A DNA stretch of 64,000 nt from Clostridia bacterium (GTDB lineage Bacteria; Bacillota; Clostridia; Oscillospirales; Acutalibacteraceae), in NCBI GenBank assembly GCA_017449935.1, contig JAFSYP010000124.1, positions 1 through 64,000 of the forward strand. The letters are read 5' to 3'. The translations under genes and the position numbers were made by a program. The notes under the pieces are model-generated. The model had not been told where the DNA came from, did not search any database, and worked only from the letters and a program-made list of their open reading frames with translations. This document shows positions 56,887 to 64,000 of this stretch, piece after piece; position 1 is the first letter of the stretch; each line of letters starts with the position of its first letter.

Positions 56887-56920
56887 CCTCCGTGTTTTTT
56901 ATTTCAAGAGTACACGGAGG
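56887..56920 (-). promoter_or_regulatory. hairpin sequestering the ribosome binding site
   Basis: Perfect 9-bp inverted repeat: on the minus strand CCTCCGTGT (56920-56912) pairs with ACACGGAGG (56895-56887) over a 16-base loop. The 3' arm contains the GGAGG used by the 100-aa gene. It lies between the riboswitch terminator and the start codon, so transcripts that escape termination would still be blocked unless the hairpin is opened. Confidence 0.7.
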
Positions 56921-56923
56921 GCA

Positions 56924-57058
56924 CAAAAAACGCGCCCATCGTCCGACAGGCGCGTCACCGGGATCTATGCCGCCTATCGTTCAGCCGTTAGCACCTTACC
57001 TTCCGGCAGGTTGCTGTGCAGTCGTCGGGGCTGTCCCTCGTGCACTCTTGATAGAACG
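56924..57058 (-). ncRNA. SAM-I riboswitch (S-box)
   Basis: The minus strand shows the S-box consensus in order: CTATCAAGAG, then GAGGGACAGCCCCGACGA, CAGCAACC, AAGGTGCTAA, and CGATAG closing P1 (aptamer 57054-56974). The expression platform is a terminator, stem ACGCGCC/GGCGCGT (56955-56930) followed by six U. SAM binding should favour termination. Confidence 0.95.
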
Positions 57059-57063
57059 GTTTA

Positions 57064-57092
57064 ACCTTAACACAAAACCCGATATGTGTCAA
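57064..57092 (-). promoter_or_regulatory. promoter of the S-box transcript
   Basis: Minus strand TTGACA (57092-57087), 17 bases, TAAGGT (57069-57064), directly upstream of the aptamer. Confidence 0.75.
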
Positions 57093-57107
57093 GCTGTTTT
57101 TCGGAAA

Positions 57108-57141
57108 AAGGAAAGAGCCGCCGTGAAGCGGTTCTTTCCTT
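57108..57141 (-). terminator. terminator, downstream of the dockerin gene
   Basis: 14-bp stem with one G-U pair (57108-57121 with 57128-57141) followed on the minus strand by U-rich CTTTTTCC. The 57142-57302 stretch before it holds only small GC stems (for example GCCTC/GAGGC near 57171) and no gene. Confidence 0.75.
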
Positions 57142-57302
57142 GTTTCAGGGGGTTGTTATTGAGGAGGGGGGGAGCCTCTTTCGAGGCGGGTCCGGGAGCG
57201 GTGCGGCTCCGTTCCCTGAACCTGATTTGAGTATACAGGAAGAATATGAAAAAGGCATGAACGAATCGTAAAAGTACCATGAAAAAACGGTTAAGGAAGC
57301 AT

Positions 57303-60300
57303 TTACGGCTGCACGACGTTCGCGCGGAGCATACCGCACGCGCGCAGCAGATCGCCGTCCGTCGCGTCGATCGTACCGTTGTTGTCCGCGTCGGCAGCGC
57401 GGTACGCCGCTGCGCCGCCGCTGCTCTGCTTGGTCAGCCTGCCCGCAACGTACGCATAGACCAGCGCGGCGTCGACGCCGTTGCACTGGCCGTCGCCGTC
57501 CACGTCGCCCACCAGCACGAACGTCTTGCTGTCGAGCGTATGGCTGCTGCTGTCGAGCAGTCGGATCGTGCAGCGGGTATGCACCGCCTCGTCGCTGCCC
57601 ATCGTTCTGCCCGTCTCGTCGTGGATCACCAGCGAGGAGGCGGCGTTGTCGAACTGGGCGATGATCTGCGCGACCGTATTATGCGTCACGTCGATGCCCG
57701 TGACGATGCCGTCTGTGTAGTCGATCGTCATATGCGACGTGCTCTTGAGCGAGAGCGTGGTCGTGTCGAGCAAGCCGGACGTATTGATAAAGAAGCGGTC
57801 GTTGCTCACGGTGAAGCCGCTGCACAGCGACGCGATATTGCTGCCGGAGAGCATCGGCGTGCCGATGGTATAAACGGACGGCGTGAGCACCGCCGTCGGA
57901 TGCGTGCCGGCGACTGTGACTGTTTTGCCGCTCGAAAGGTAGACGTCATTGTTCGCGTCGATCTGTACGGAATCGAGCGTCAGCGTGCCCGCGTTATACG
58001 CTGCGGCGCCGTTTGCGGTCGCCGTATTGGACGCGACGCTGCCGCCGCTGACGGTGAAGCTGCCGTTCTGGATATACAGACCGCCGCCGTTGCGCGCGCT
58101 GTTTGCGCTGATCGCGCCCTGCGAAAGCGAGCCGGTCCCGCTCTGGACGAACATGCCGCCGCCGAGCCTGGCGCTGTTGCCGCTGAGCTCGCCGCTGATG
58201 CTGACTTCGCTCGTCGTGGATTCGCCCTCGTCGTCGATCGTGATGACCGTGATCGTGCCGCCGGGCATGGTCACGGAGCCGGTCGCGGTGTAAATACCGC
58301 CGCCGTTCTGCGACGCGGTGTTCGAGGCGATCGTGCCGCCTTCAAACGCGACCGTGCCGGTATTGTACAGCGCGCCGCCGTTCGTCGCGCTGCACGCGGT
58401 GATCGAGCCGCCCTGCATGGAGACGGAGCCGGTATTGTACAGCGCGCCGCCGCTCGTTGCGGTCGATCCGGTGATCGTGCCGCCCGTGATCTCCGTCGTA
58501 CCGGTACTGTGGATCGCGCCGCCGCTCACACCGGAGCAGTTGCGGATCGCGCCGCCGGAGATCTCCAGCGTGCCAAGATTGCGGATCGCCGCGCCGTTTC
58601 CGGACGACGACGCGTTTTGCAGCGTCGCGCCGTCCTTGATCCGGACGGTGCCGTTATTTTCCACGATGCACGTGCCGTACGTGCCGTACAGCGCGCTGCC
58701 GCCGTCCACGACGAGCGCGTTGTCATTCGTTGTGCCGTTCGCGCCGAATTCGAGCGTGGCGTCTGAGGCGACAGTGAACATCGCGCCCGTGCAGGTCTGA
58801 TACCGTGTGATCGTGCGCGTGCCGGTGTTTTCACCGACGATGGTGACCGTTACGTTTCCTCTGACCTCAATGGTCTCCTCGACGCTGTCGTCCGCGATCA
58901 TGGTGATCAGACCGGTCTCGGTGCCGATGGCGTCCACCGCCTCCTTGAGCGAGGTATAGTACACGTCGTACGAGCCGAACACGCTGACCTTCGCCACATT
59001 ATGGATCTCCTTGGCGATCAGCTTGCCGGAGGAATTGATATGCAGTTCCGTCGTCGCGCCCGAAGGCACGTTCAGGAGGTATTTTGCGTAGTTCGCGGCG
59101 CAGAAGTCGCCCGTCAGCACCTGCGTGCCGGCCGTGTAATTGGCGGCTGTCAGCGAAGCGATCAGGCCGTCGGCCGTCAGACGGCCGGTATTTTTCACGG
59201 TGCGGCCGCTCGGCAGATAGACGTCGTCCGTGCTGTCAAGGTACACGCCCTCGGAGAATTCCAGCACGTTGCCCTGATAGACGCCGACCGCGGAAGGCGC
59301 CGTGTTGCCGGACACCGTGCCGCCGCTCATCTGCAGCTTGCCCGTGTTGTAGAATGCGCCGCCGCGCACGGTCGCCGTGTTGCCGGACGCCGTGCCGCCG
59401 CTCCAGAGTACGGTGCTGTTCTGGTTGTAAACGCCGCCGCCGTTCTGCGCCGTGTTGCCGGAAACGGTCAGGCCGCGCAGCTCCACCTCCGCGCCGGTAC
59501 CCAGAAGATAAACGCCGCCGCCGTTTTGCGCCGTGTTGCCGGACACCGTGCCGCCGTCGGCGTACAGCACGCCGCCGTTCATGTAGATGCCGCCGCCGTT
59601 CTGCGCCGTGTTGCCGCTGATTTTGCCGCCCTGCATGAGCAGCGTGCCGCCGTCCGACAGGACGCCGCCGCCGTTTCCGGACGACGTGTTCGCCGTGATG
59701 AGGACGCCGTCCTGCATCGTGACGGTGCCGGTGGAACTGATCGAGATCGGCGCGCTGCCGCTCGCGGAAGAACCGCCGCCGTTCAGACACAGCTTATCCG
59801 TCCCCGTACCGACGAGCGTCAGGCTGCCGGAGACCGTGAAGAAGCTGCCGGTATAGCTCGCGCCGCGCGTGAGCGTGCGCGTCTGCGCGTTGTCCGTGAC
59901 CGTCACGCTGCCCGTGATCGTCGCCGTGTCGGTAATCGTCGAGTCGCGCAGAACGACCAGCGTCCCATCGCCCGTGCCGATGTGCGACGCGCCGAGCTTG
60001 ACGGACGCGTAGTATGTATTCATTTCGCCGTCCACTTCCGCCATGACGGTATAGACGCCCTTGAGCACGGCCGCGCTTTCCTTGGACGTGTTCTTGAGCA
60101 GCGAATTCGTGGAGTTATAGAAGACCTTCAGCTCCGGGCAGTAGTCGAAATACTGATCCATGCCGCGGTCCACCCAGTAGGTGGAGCTGAAGCCGGTGAA
60201 CGCGGAGATGCTCGTCGGCTCGGCCATCTGCGCGGTCGTCTTGGGCGTGGCGTTCGTGTCGGAAACGCCGCTGCGCTCGGAGTCGTAATAGCAGTACCGC

Positions 60301-62270
60301 ACCGTGCCGTTCTGGAAATAGCCCATCACGGCGCCGACCTGCTGGGCGCCCTTGACGTAACCGATGTTGTAGCAGTTGGTGAAGCCGTTGGCGTCGGCGC
60401 TGTTCTGATAGCCGACCAGACCGCCGACCGAAACGCCGCCGTCCACAAGCCCGTTGTTGTAGCAGTACTGGATCGCGCCGTAGTTGGTTCCGATGACGCC
60501 GCCCGTACGCTGCATACCGGTGACCTTGCCCTTATTGAAGCAGCTGATGACGCTGCCGCCGTTGTTTGCGCCGGTGACGCCGCCCGACCAGTTGCCGCCG
60601 TCCACGTCGCCGACGTTGCCGCTGGTGCGGATTGTGCCGGTGTTGGAGCCGGCGATGCCGCCCGTGTAATACATCGACTGCACGGAGGAATAATTGAAGC
60701 AGTTCTCGATCGTGCCCTCATTGGACGCCGCGATCGCGCCGGAATAATTGTAGCCGACGATCTTTGACCTGTCGAGGAAAATATTCTTGACCGTGCCGCC
60801 GGTCCCGATGCAGCCGAACAGGCCGGTATAGTTCACGGTGTTGTCGGGCAGATAAATGCCGCTGATGCGGTATTCGCCGCCGTCAAACGTACCGATAAAG
60901 GGCGAAGACTCCGTGCCGATCGGCGTCCATACGTTGGACGTTTCGTCAAAGATGCCGGGGTTGAGCAGGATGTCGCGCATGACCTTGCCCTTGGCGGACC
61001 TGTTCTGCGCCACGCCGGAGAGCGTGCCGTTGACCAGACGCGCGAACCATGCCAGCTCGCTGCCGCTGGTGATCAGGTACGTCCCGGAGCTGTCCGTTTC
61101 CGGCTCGCCGATCGAGCCGTCCCAGCCGATGAGCTGCCAGCGCAGGATGGGATAGCCGTTGTTGGTATTGAAGTAGTCGCCGACGTAGATCTCGAACGCG
61201 AAATTCAGCGTTGTCAGAAAGCTGTCGTCCATCATCAGCTCATGCTCGGCGGCCGTGGCGTAGCTGTCGCTGCCGGTCGTCAGATCGCGGTCGTAGTAGC
61301 ACTTGGCGTACCGCGTGCCGTACGTCACGTTGCCGAAGCACAGGCCGGTGAACTCGCCCGAGCAGCTGACCGTGCCGATGTTGTACATGCACAGCAGCAT
61401 ACCGTACAGCGTATAGCCGACCAGACCGCCGCAGGAATTGTTCGATGCGGTGATCGCGCCCTTGTTGTAGCTGTGGGTGACCTCGCTGCCGGAGGCCGTG
61501 CCGATGATGCCGCCGACGTAGGAAGCGCCGCTGATCGCGCCCGTGTTGCAGCAGCCGTTGACGGACGTGTTGCTGAAGCAGTAGCCGGCGATGCCGCCGA
61601 TACGCAGCGTGCCGCTGACCGCGGCGTTGTTTTCGCAGTTGAGCACCGTACCCTCGAGCGTGTTGTTTCCGACGATGCCGCCCGCGTTCGGGCCGGTGCA
61701 GGTGACCGTACCGGAGACGCGGCAGCCGGAGATCGCGCCGCCCTCCGACACGCCGGCGATGCCGCCGATGTTCTTGCTGCCCTCGATCACGGCGCCGGTC
61801 AGCACCACGTCGTTGATCTCGGCAGGCGTGTAGACCGTTTCGGTGACGGGATCGCCGTTCGTATCATAGGTCGTTTGCGTCGTCGCCGTCGCGGCGATAT
61901 AACCGAACAGACCGCGGCCTTCCTCGCTGCCCGTCACCTTCAGGTTCGAGATCGTGTAGCCGCCGCCGTTGTAGACGCCCTTGAACTTCTGCGTCGAGGT
62001 GCCGATCGGCGTGAAGGGACGGCTGCCCATGTCGAGGTTAGTCGTCTGCTTCGCCTTGATGCTCGGATAGCCGGAGTTGACGCGGTTGGAGAACCACGCC
62101 AGCTTTTCTCCGGAGTCGATCAGATAATAGCCCTCGGCGTTCATCGACGGCGTCGCCGTCCCGCCGCCCCAGGGGGAGGCCAGCGCGGACAGGCACGCAA
62201 AGGGGATCAGGGCCGCCGTCACCGCAAACGTCAGCAGCCACGCCAGGACGGATTTTGTATATCGTTTCAT
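57303..62270 (-). CDS. giant secreted beta-helix protein with GLUG and PMP-like repeats and C-terminal dockerin
   Basis: A 1,655-aa exported protein. Signal peptide residues 1-31. Residues about 40-720 carry GLUG-type repeats (GRGLFGYI, NIGGIAGVSEGGAISG, VGGLVGYQNS), a beta-helix module of surface adhesins. Residues about 750-1,560 carry polymorphic-outer-membrane-protein-like repeats (SGNTAQNGGGVY, SSGNGAAIRN). Residues 1,587-1,655 are a type I dockerin with two calcium loops: DVDGDGQCNGVDAALVYAYV and DADNNGTIDATDGDLLRACG. It should be displayed through a cohesin partner, on a cellulosome-like or other surface complex; no cohesin is in the window. AAAAAGGAGC upstream of the ATG. No catalytic domain is seen; adhesion or polysaccharide binding is inferred. 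Confidence 0.9.
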   Translation of the reverse strand: MKRYTKSVLAWLLTFAVTAALIPFACLSALASPWGGGTATPSMNAEGYYLIDSGEKLAWFSNRVNSGYPSIKAKQTTNLDMGSRPFTPIGTSTQKFKGVYNGGGYTISNLKVTGSEEGRGLFGYIAATATTQTTYDTNGDPVTETVYTPAEINDVVLTGAVIEGSKNIGGIAGVSEGGAISGCRVSGTVTCTGPNAGGIVGNNTLEGTVLNCENNAAVSGTLRIGGIAGYCFSNTSVNGCCNTGAISGASYVGGIIGTASGSEVTHSYNKGAITASNNSCGGLVGYTLYGMLLCMYNIGTVSCSGEFTGLCFGNVTYGTRYAKCYYDRDLTTGSDSYATAAEHELMMDDSFLTTLNFAFEIYVGDYFNTNNGYPILRWQLIGWDGSIGEPETDSSGTYLITSGSELAWFARLVNGTLSGVAQNRSAKGKVMRDILLNPGIFDETSNVWTPIGTESSPFIGTFDGGEYRISGIYLPDNTVNYTGLFGCIGTGGTVKNIFLDRSKIVGYNYSGAIAASNEGTIENCFNYSSVQSMYYTGGIAGSNTGTIRTSGNVGDVDGGNWSGGVTGANNGGSVISCFNKGKVTGMQRTGGVIGTNYGAIQYCYNNGLVDGGVSVGGLVGYQNSADANGFTNCYNIGYVKGAQQVGAVMGYFQNGTVRYCYYDSERSGVSDTNATPKTTAQMAEPTSISAFTGFSSTYWVDRGMDQYFDYCPELKVFYNSTNSLLKNTSKESAAVLKGVYTVMAEVDGEMNTYYASVKLGASHIGTGDGTLVVLRDSTITDTATITGSVTVTDNAQTRTLTRGASYTGSFFTVSGSLTLVGTGTDKLCLNGGGSSASGSAPISISSTGTVTMQDGVLITANTSSGNGGGVLSDGGTLLMQGGKISGNTAQNGGGIYMNGGVLYADGGTVSGNTAQNGGGVYLLGTGAEVELRGLTVSGNTAQNGGGVYNQNSTVLWSGGTASGNTATVRGGAFYNTGKLQMSGGTVSGNTAPSAVGVYQGNVLEFSEGVYLDSTDDVYLPSGRTVKNTGRLTADGLIASLTAANYTAGTQVLTGDFCAANYAKYLLNVPSGATTELHINSSGKLIAKEIHNVAKVSVFGSYDVYYTSLKEAVDAIGTETGLITMIADDSVEETIEVRGNVTVTIVGENTGTRTITRYQTCTGAMFTVASDATLEFGANGTTNDNALVVDGGSALYGTYGTCIVENNGTVRIKDGATLQNASSSGNGAAIRNLGTLEISGGAIRNCSGVSGGAIHSTGTTEITGGTITGSTATSGGALYNTGSVSMQGGSITACSATNGGALYNTGTVAFEGGTIASNTASQNGGGIYTATGSVTMPGGTITVITIDDEGESTTSEVSISGELSGNSARLGGGMFVQSGTGSLSQGAISANSARNGGGLYIQNGSFTVSGGSVASNTATANGAAAYNAGTLTLDSVQIDANNDVYLSSGKTVTVAGTHPTAVLTPSVYTIGTPMLSGSNIASLCSGFTVSNDRFFINTSGLLDTTTLSLKSTSHMTIDYTDGIVTGIDVTHNTVAQIIAQFDNAASSLVIHDETGRTMGSDEAVHTRCTIRLLDSSSHTLDSKTFVLVGDVDGDGQCNGVDAALVYAYVAGRLTKQSSGGAAAYRAADADNNGTIDATDGDLLRACGMLRANVVQP
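59290..59660 (-). repeat. internal coding repeats of the dockerin protein
   Basis: About five imperfect repeats of roughly 70-75 bases encode GNTAQNGGG-type beta-helix turns (residues about 870-995). The DNA GCCGCCGTTCTGCGCCGTGT recurs almost exactly near 59446, 59518 and 59592, so copy-number change by slippage or recombination is possible. Confidence 0.7.
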
Positions 62271-62373
62271 GAGACACCGCTCCTTTTTAGACTTTTACAC
62301 TATTACAGTTTCTATTGTACAATACTCGCGGTCGGATTTCAATAGGCAGAATGGAGATTTTCGGCGTCTTCCA

Positions 62374-62402
62374 TTGACACTTATGCACAAAGAATATATA
62401 AT
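62374..62402 (+). promoter_or_regulatory. alkaline phosphatase promoter
   Basis: Full consensus TTGACA, 17 bases, TATAAT, 30 bases before the ATG. No Pho-box repeat was recognised. Confidence 0.88.
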
Positions 62403-62432
62403 AACTCTATAAAACAAAAGGAGGAGCTGTAA

Positions 62433-63674
62433 ATGAAAAGATTAACGGTATTTCTTCTGACGGCAATCCTTGTGCTGACGAGCGCCGCGCCGATCGCGGC
62501 CGCCGAAAGCGCAAAGACCTATACCAACGTGATCCTGATGATCGGCGACGGCATGGGCGAAAACCATCTTGCGCTCGCCAAGCAGGAGCGCGGCATTTCC
62601 CTGTATATGGAGAACAACTGCGACGTGCGCGGGTATTCCAAGACGCGCTCCGTCAGCAACCGCGTCACCGACAGCGCGGCAGGCGGCACGGCGCTGGCGA
62701 CCGGCGTGCGCACGAACAACCGCTACGTTGCGTCCTATTTCTATGATCCGCTGTGCTGGTTCTCCATGCCCCGCACGCTGGCAGAGGCCGCGAAGGACAG
62801 CGGCCGCCGTTCCGGCGTCATCACGACCGACCGGACGGACGGCGCCACGCCCTCATCCTTTACCGTGCACACGTCCGACCGCGACAATTCCGCCGACATC
62901 AGCGCGCAGCAGGCGAAGTCCCCGCTCGACCTGATCTGGGGCGGCACGGTGGAAACGTTCAGCGCGGCCGAGGCCGAAGCGAACGGCTTCACCGTCGTGA
63001 CGACGGCGCAGGAAATGCAGGCGCTGGAGCCGGGCAGCAAGAGCTTCGCGCAGTTCGACGTCAACACGATGTGGCGCACCAAAGTACCGGAGGGCTCAAC
63101 GTCCCCCACGCTCTCGCAGATGACGGAAAAGGCGATCGACCTGCTGCAGAACCGGAACGGCTTCTTCCTGATGGTCGAGGGCGCGCACATCGACAAGCAC
63201 AGCCACGGCAGCAACGACGCCGACAATTACGATAAAAAAGTCTCGAACGCCGCCCAAGCGGTCGAGGAGTTCGACCATGCGATCGAGGTCGCGGCGGAAT
63301 TCGCCAAGCAGGACGGCAATACGCTCGTCGTCGTCACCGCCGACCATGAGACCGGCGGCATCACGCTCAAGGACGGCAAATATGTCTATACCAAAACCTC
63401 GCACACCAACGCGGACGTGCCGGTGTTCGTCTTCGGCAGCAAGGATCTGCTGGCCGCGGGCGAGCACATCGAGAACCGTCAGGTCGCCCGCCGCATCGGC
63501 AAAGCGATGGGACTGCCCGCCGAGGCGTTCCCCGCGTCGATGCCCGGCAAGATCACGGTCTATGCCCGCAAGGCGCTGCCCCGTCTGCGCGAGGGCGTGG
63601 ACGCCGACAGCATCCAAGAGGTCTGGGCGCTGACGCGCGACCTGTTCCGGAACCTCTTCCCGAAGAAGGGCTGA
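62433..63674 (+). CDS. secreted alkaline phosphatase
   Basis: A 413-aa PhoA-family phosphomonoesterase releasing phosphate outside the cell. Signal peptide residues 1-24 (AAPIAAAES). Metal and catalytic residues: D39 in LMIGDGMG, T79-D80-S81 in VTDSAAGGTALATG (nucleophile S81), MVEGAHIDKHSHG and VVTADHETGG. Slightly shorter than E. coli PhoA, as in Firmicute homologues. AAGGAGGAG is upstream. A consensus promoter suggests strong expression. Confidence 0.93.
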   Translation: MKRLTVFLLTAILVLTSAAPIAAAESAKTYTNVILMIGDGMGENHLALAKQERGISLYMENNCDVRGYSKTRSVSNRVTDSAAGGTALATGVRTNNRYVASYFYDPLCWFSMPRTLAEAAKDSGRRSGVITTDRTDGATPSSFTVHTSDRDNSADISAQQAKSPLDLIWGGTVETFSAAEAEANGFTVVTTAQEMQALEPGSKSFAQFDVNTMWRTKVPEGSTSPTLSQMTEKAIDLLQNRNGFFLMVEGAHIDKHSHGSNDADNYDKKVSNAAQAVEEFDHAIEVAAEFAKQDGNTLVVVTADHETGGITLKDGKYVYTKTSHTNADVPVFVFGSKDLLAAGEHIENRQVARRIGKAMGLPAEAFPASMPGKITVYARKALPRLREGVDADSIQEVWALTRDLFRNLFPKKG

Positions 63675-63680
63675 TAAATC

Positions 63681-64000
63681 ATGGATATGAACACGATCAA
63701 AGAGGAAGCCGGCCGAAAGAGCAGGGCCGCGCTGTATGATGCGCTGCGCGGCGTTTACCGCGCGGCGGGGCGTCTGGCGCTGAACGCGCGCCCTTCCCCG
63801 CAGATCCCGCAGGCCGCGGCGGCGGATTGGCAGAGCGCGTGCGGCAAGCGATTCTGCGTCGGCTTCGGCAAGGCGACGCTTCTGCCGGACGACTTCCTGC
63901 AAAAAACATACTATGTCGCCGGATACAGCGAGAACAATCCCGCGACCGGCTGTTTGGACGAGCCGTATGCGCACGCCGTCTGGCTGGACGATCAGACCGG
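63681..64000 (+). CDS. partial CDS, cut by the window edge (possible ceramidase-like N-terminus)
   Basis: Open from ATG 63681 to the edge, 106 codons. A basic N-terminus without signal peptide is followed by FCVGFGKATLLPDDFL, TYYVAGYSENNPATG and AHAVWLDDQTG. The GFGKA..LP...AGY pattern recalls the N-terminal domain of neutral/alkaline non-lysosomal ceramidase-like hydrolases, but the evidence is weak. It starts six bases after the phosphatase stop and may share its transcript. Confidence 0.65.
   Translation, partial: MDMNTIKEEAGRKSRAALYDALRGVYRAAGRLALNARPSPQIPQAAAADWQSACGKRFCVGFGKATLLPDDFLQKTYYVAGYSENNPATGCLDEPYAHAVWLDDQT

Noticed and set aside
59290..59660. CRISPR-like tandem array
   Set aside because: Repeats are in frame, encode beta-helix turns and have no unique spacers; no cas genes are present.
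57279..60767. Plus-strand frames opposite the dockerin protein
   Set aside because: Alanine/arginine-rich mirror translations of the repeats; the minus strand has signal peptide, repeats and dockerin in one frame.

Overview
The window looks like a chromosome segment of a strictly anaerobic, GC-rich member of the Clostridia (an Oscillospirales-like Firmicute); this is inference from gene content. Supporting evidence: the recA-recX-rimO-pgsA cluster, a reverse rubrerythrin, a two-gene minimal SUF system, T-box and S-box leaders, ribosome binding sites of the GGAGG type before nearly every gene, TTGACA/TATAAT promoters with 16-18 bp spacing, and a very large secreted protein ending in a type I dockerin. 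Most coding DNA is GC-rich; much of the first 16 kb is visibly AT-rich and patchy, as expected for acquired DNA.

Bases 1-16,100 form a defence and toxin-antitoxin island. On the minus strand is a type I restriction-modification operon, hsdM-hsdS-X-Y-hsdR. X (185 aa) and Y (648 aa) are unrecognised genes placed between hsdS and hsdR; Y ends in an R-x4-H motif of the kind found in HEPN ribonucleases. Upstream lies a 1,419-aa STAND/NACHT ATPase with an N-terminal Mrr-like nuclease (Avs-like), bracketed by two copies of the same terminator hairpin. Next comes a four-gene unit: two overlapping tiny hydrophobic proteins (30 and 39 aa), a 138-aa protein and a DUF1643 protein. An orphan DUF3791 gene and a phd-doc toxin-antitoxin pair with a clear operator close the island.

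Bases 16,300-31,000, mostly minus strand: a secreted protein, a DUF1874-like protein, two divergent GH78 alpha-L-rhamnosidases, reverse rubrerythrin with a small helical partner, a DUF3798 lipoprotein, a cysteine-type T-box in front of cysE-cysS, and recA-recX-rimO-pgsA with a candidate LexA site.

Bases 31,000-56,400, plus strand, are mostly housekeeping: rpmB; a D-allulose 3-epimerase-type gene with a metallophosphoesterase and a VTT membrane protein; a zinc-ribbon/TPR membrane protein with SufC-SufB; an MFS transporter; an ABC exporter; nadD-yqeK fusion, rsfS, leuS; rpsU, an M24 peptidase; gyrB-gyrA; mgsA, hisS, aspS. Two intergenic stretches (about 31.5-31.8 kb and 46.95-47.17 kb) share a dispersed repeat.

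Bases 56,400-64,000: a SAM-I riboswitch controls a single uncharacterised 100-aa gene whose ribosome binding site is also locked in a 9-bp hairpin; a 1,655-aa beta-helix dockerin protein; an alkaline phosphatase; and the start of another gene cut by the window edge. No rRNA, tRNA, CRISPR array, integrase or transposase gene was seen. The strongest candidates for new biology are the HEPN-like gene inside the hsd operon, the Avs-like ATPase, the S-box/100-aa gene, and the DUF1643 micro-operon.
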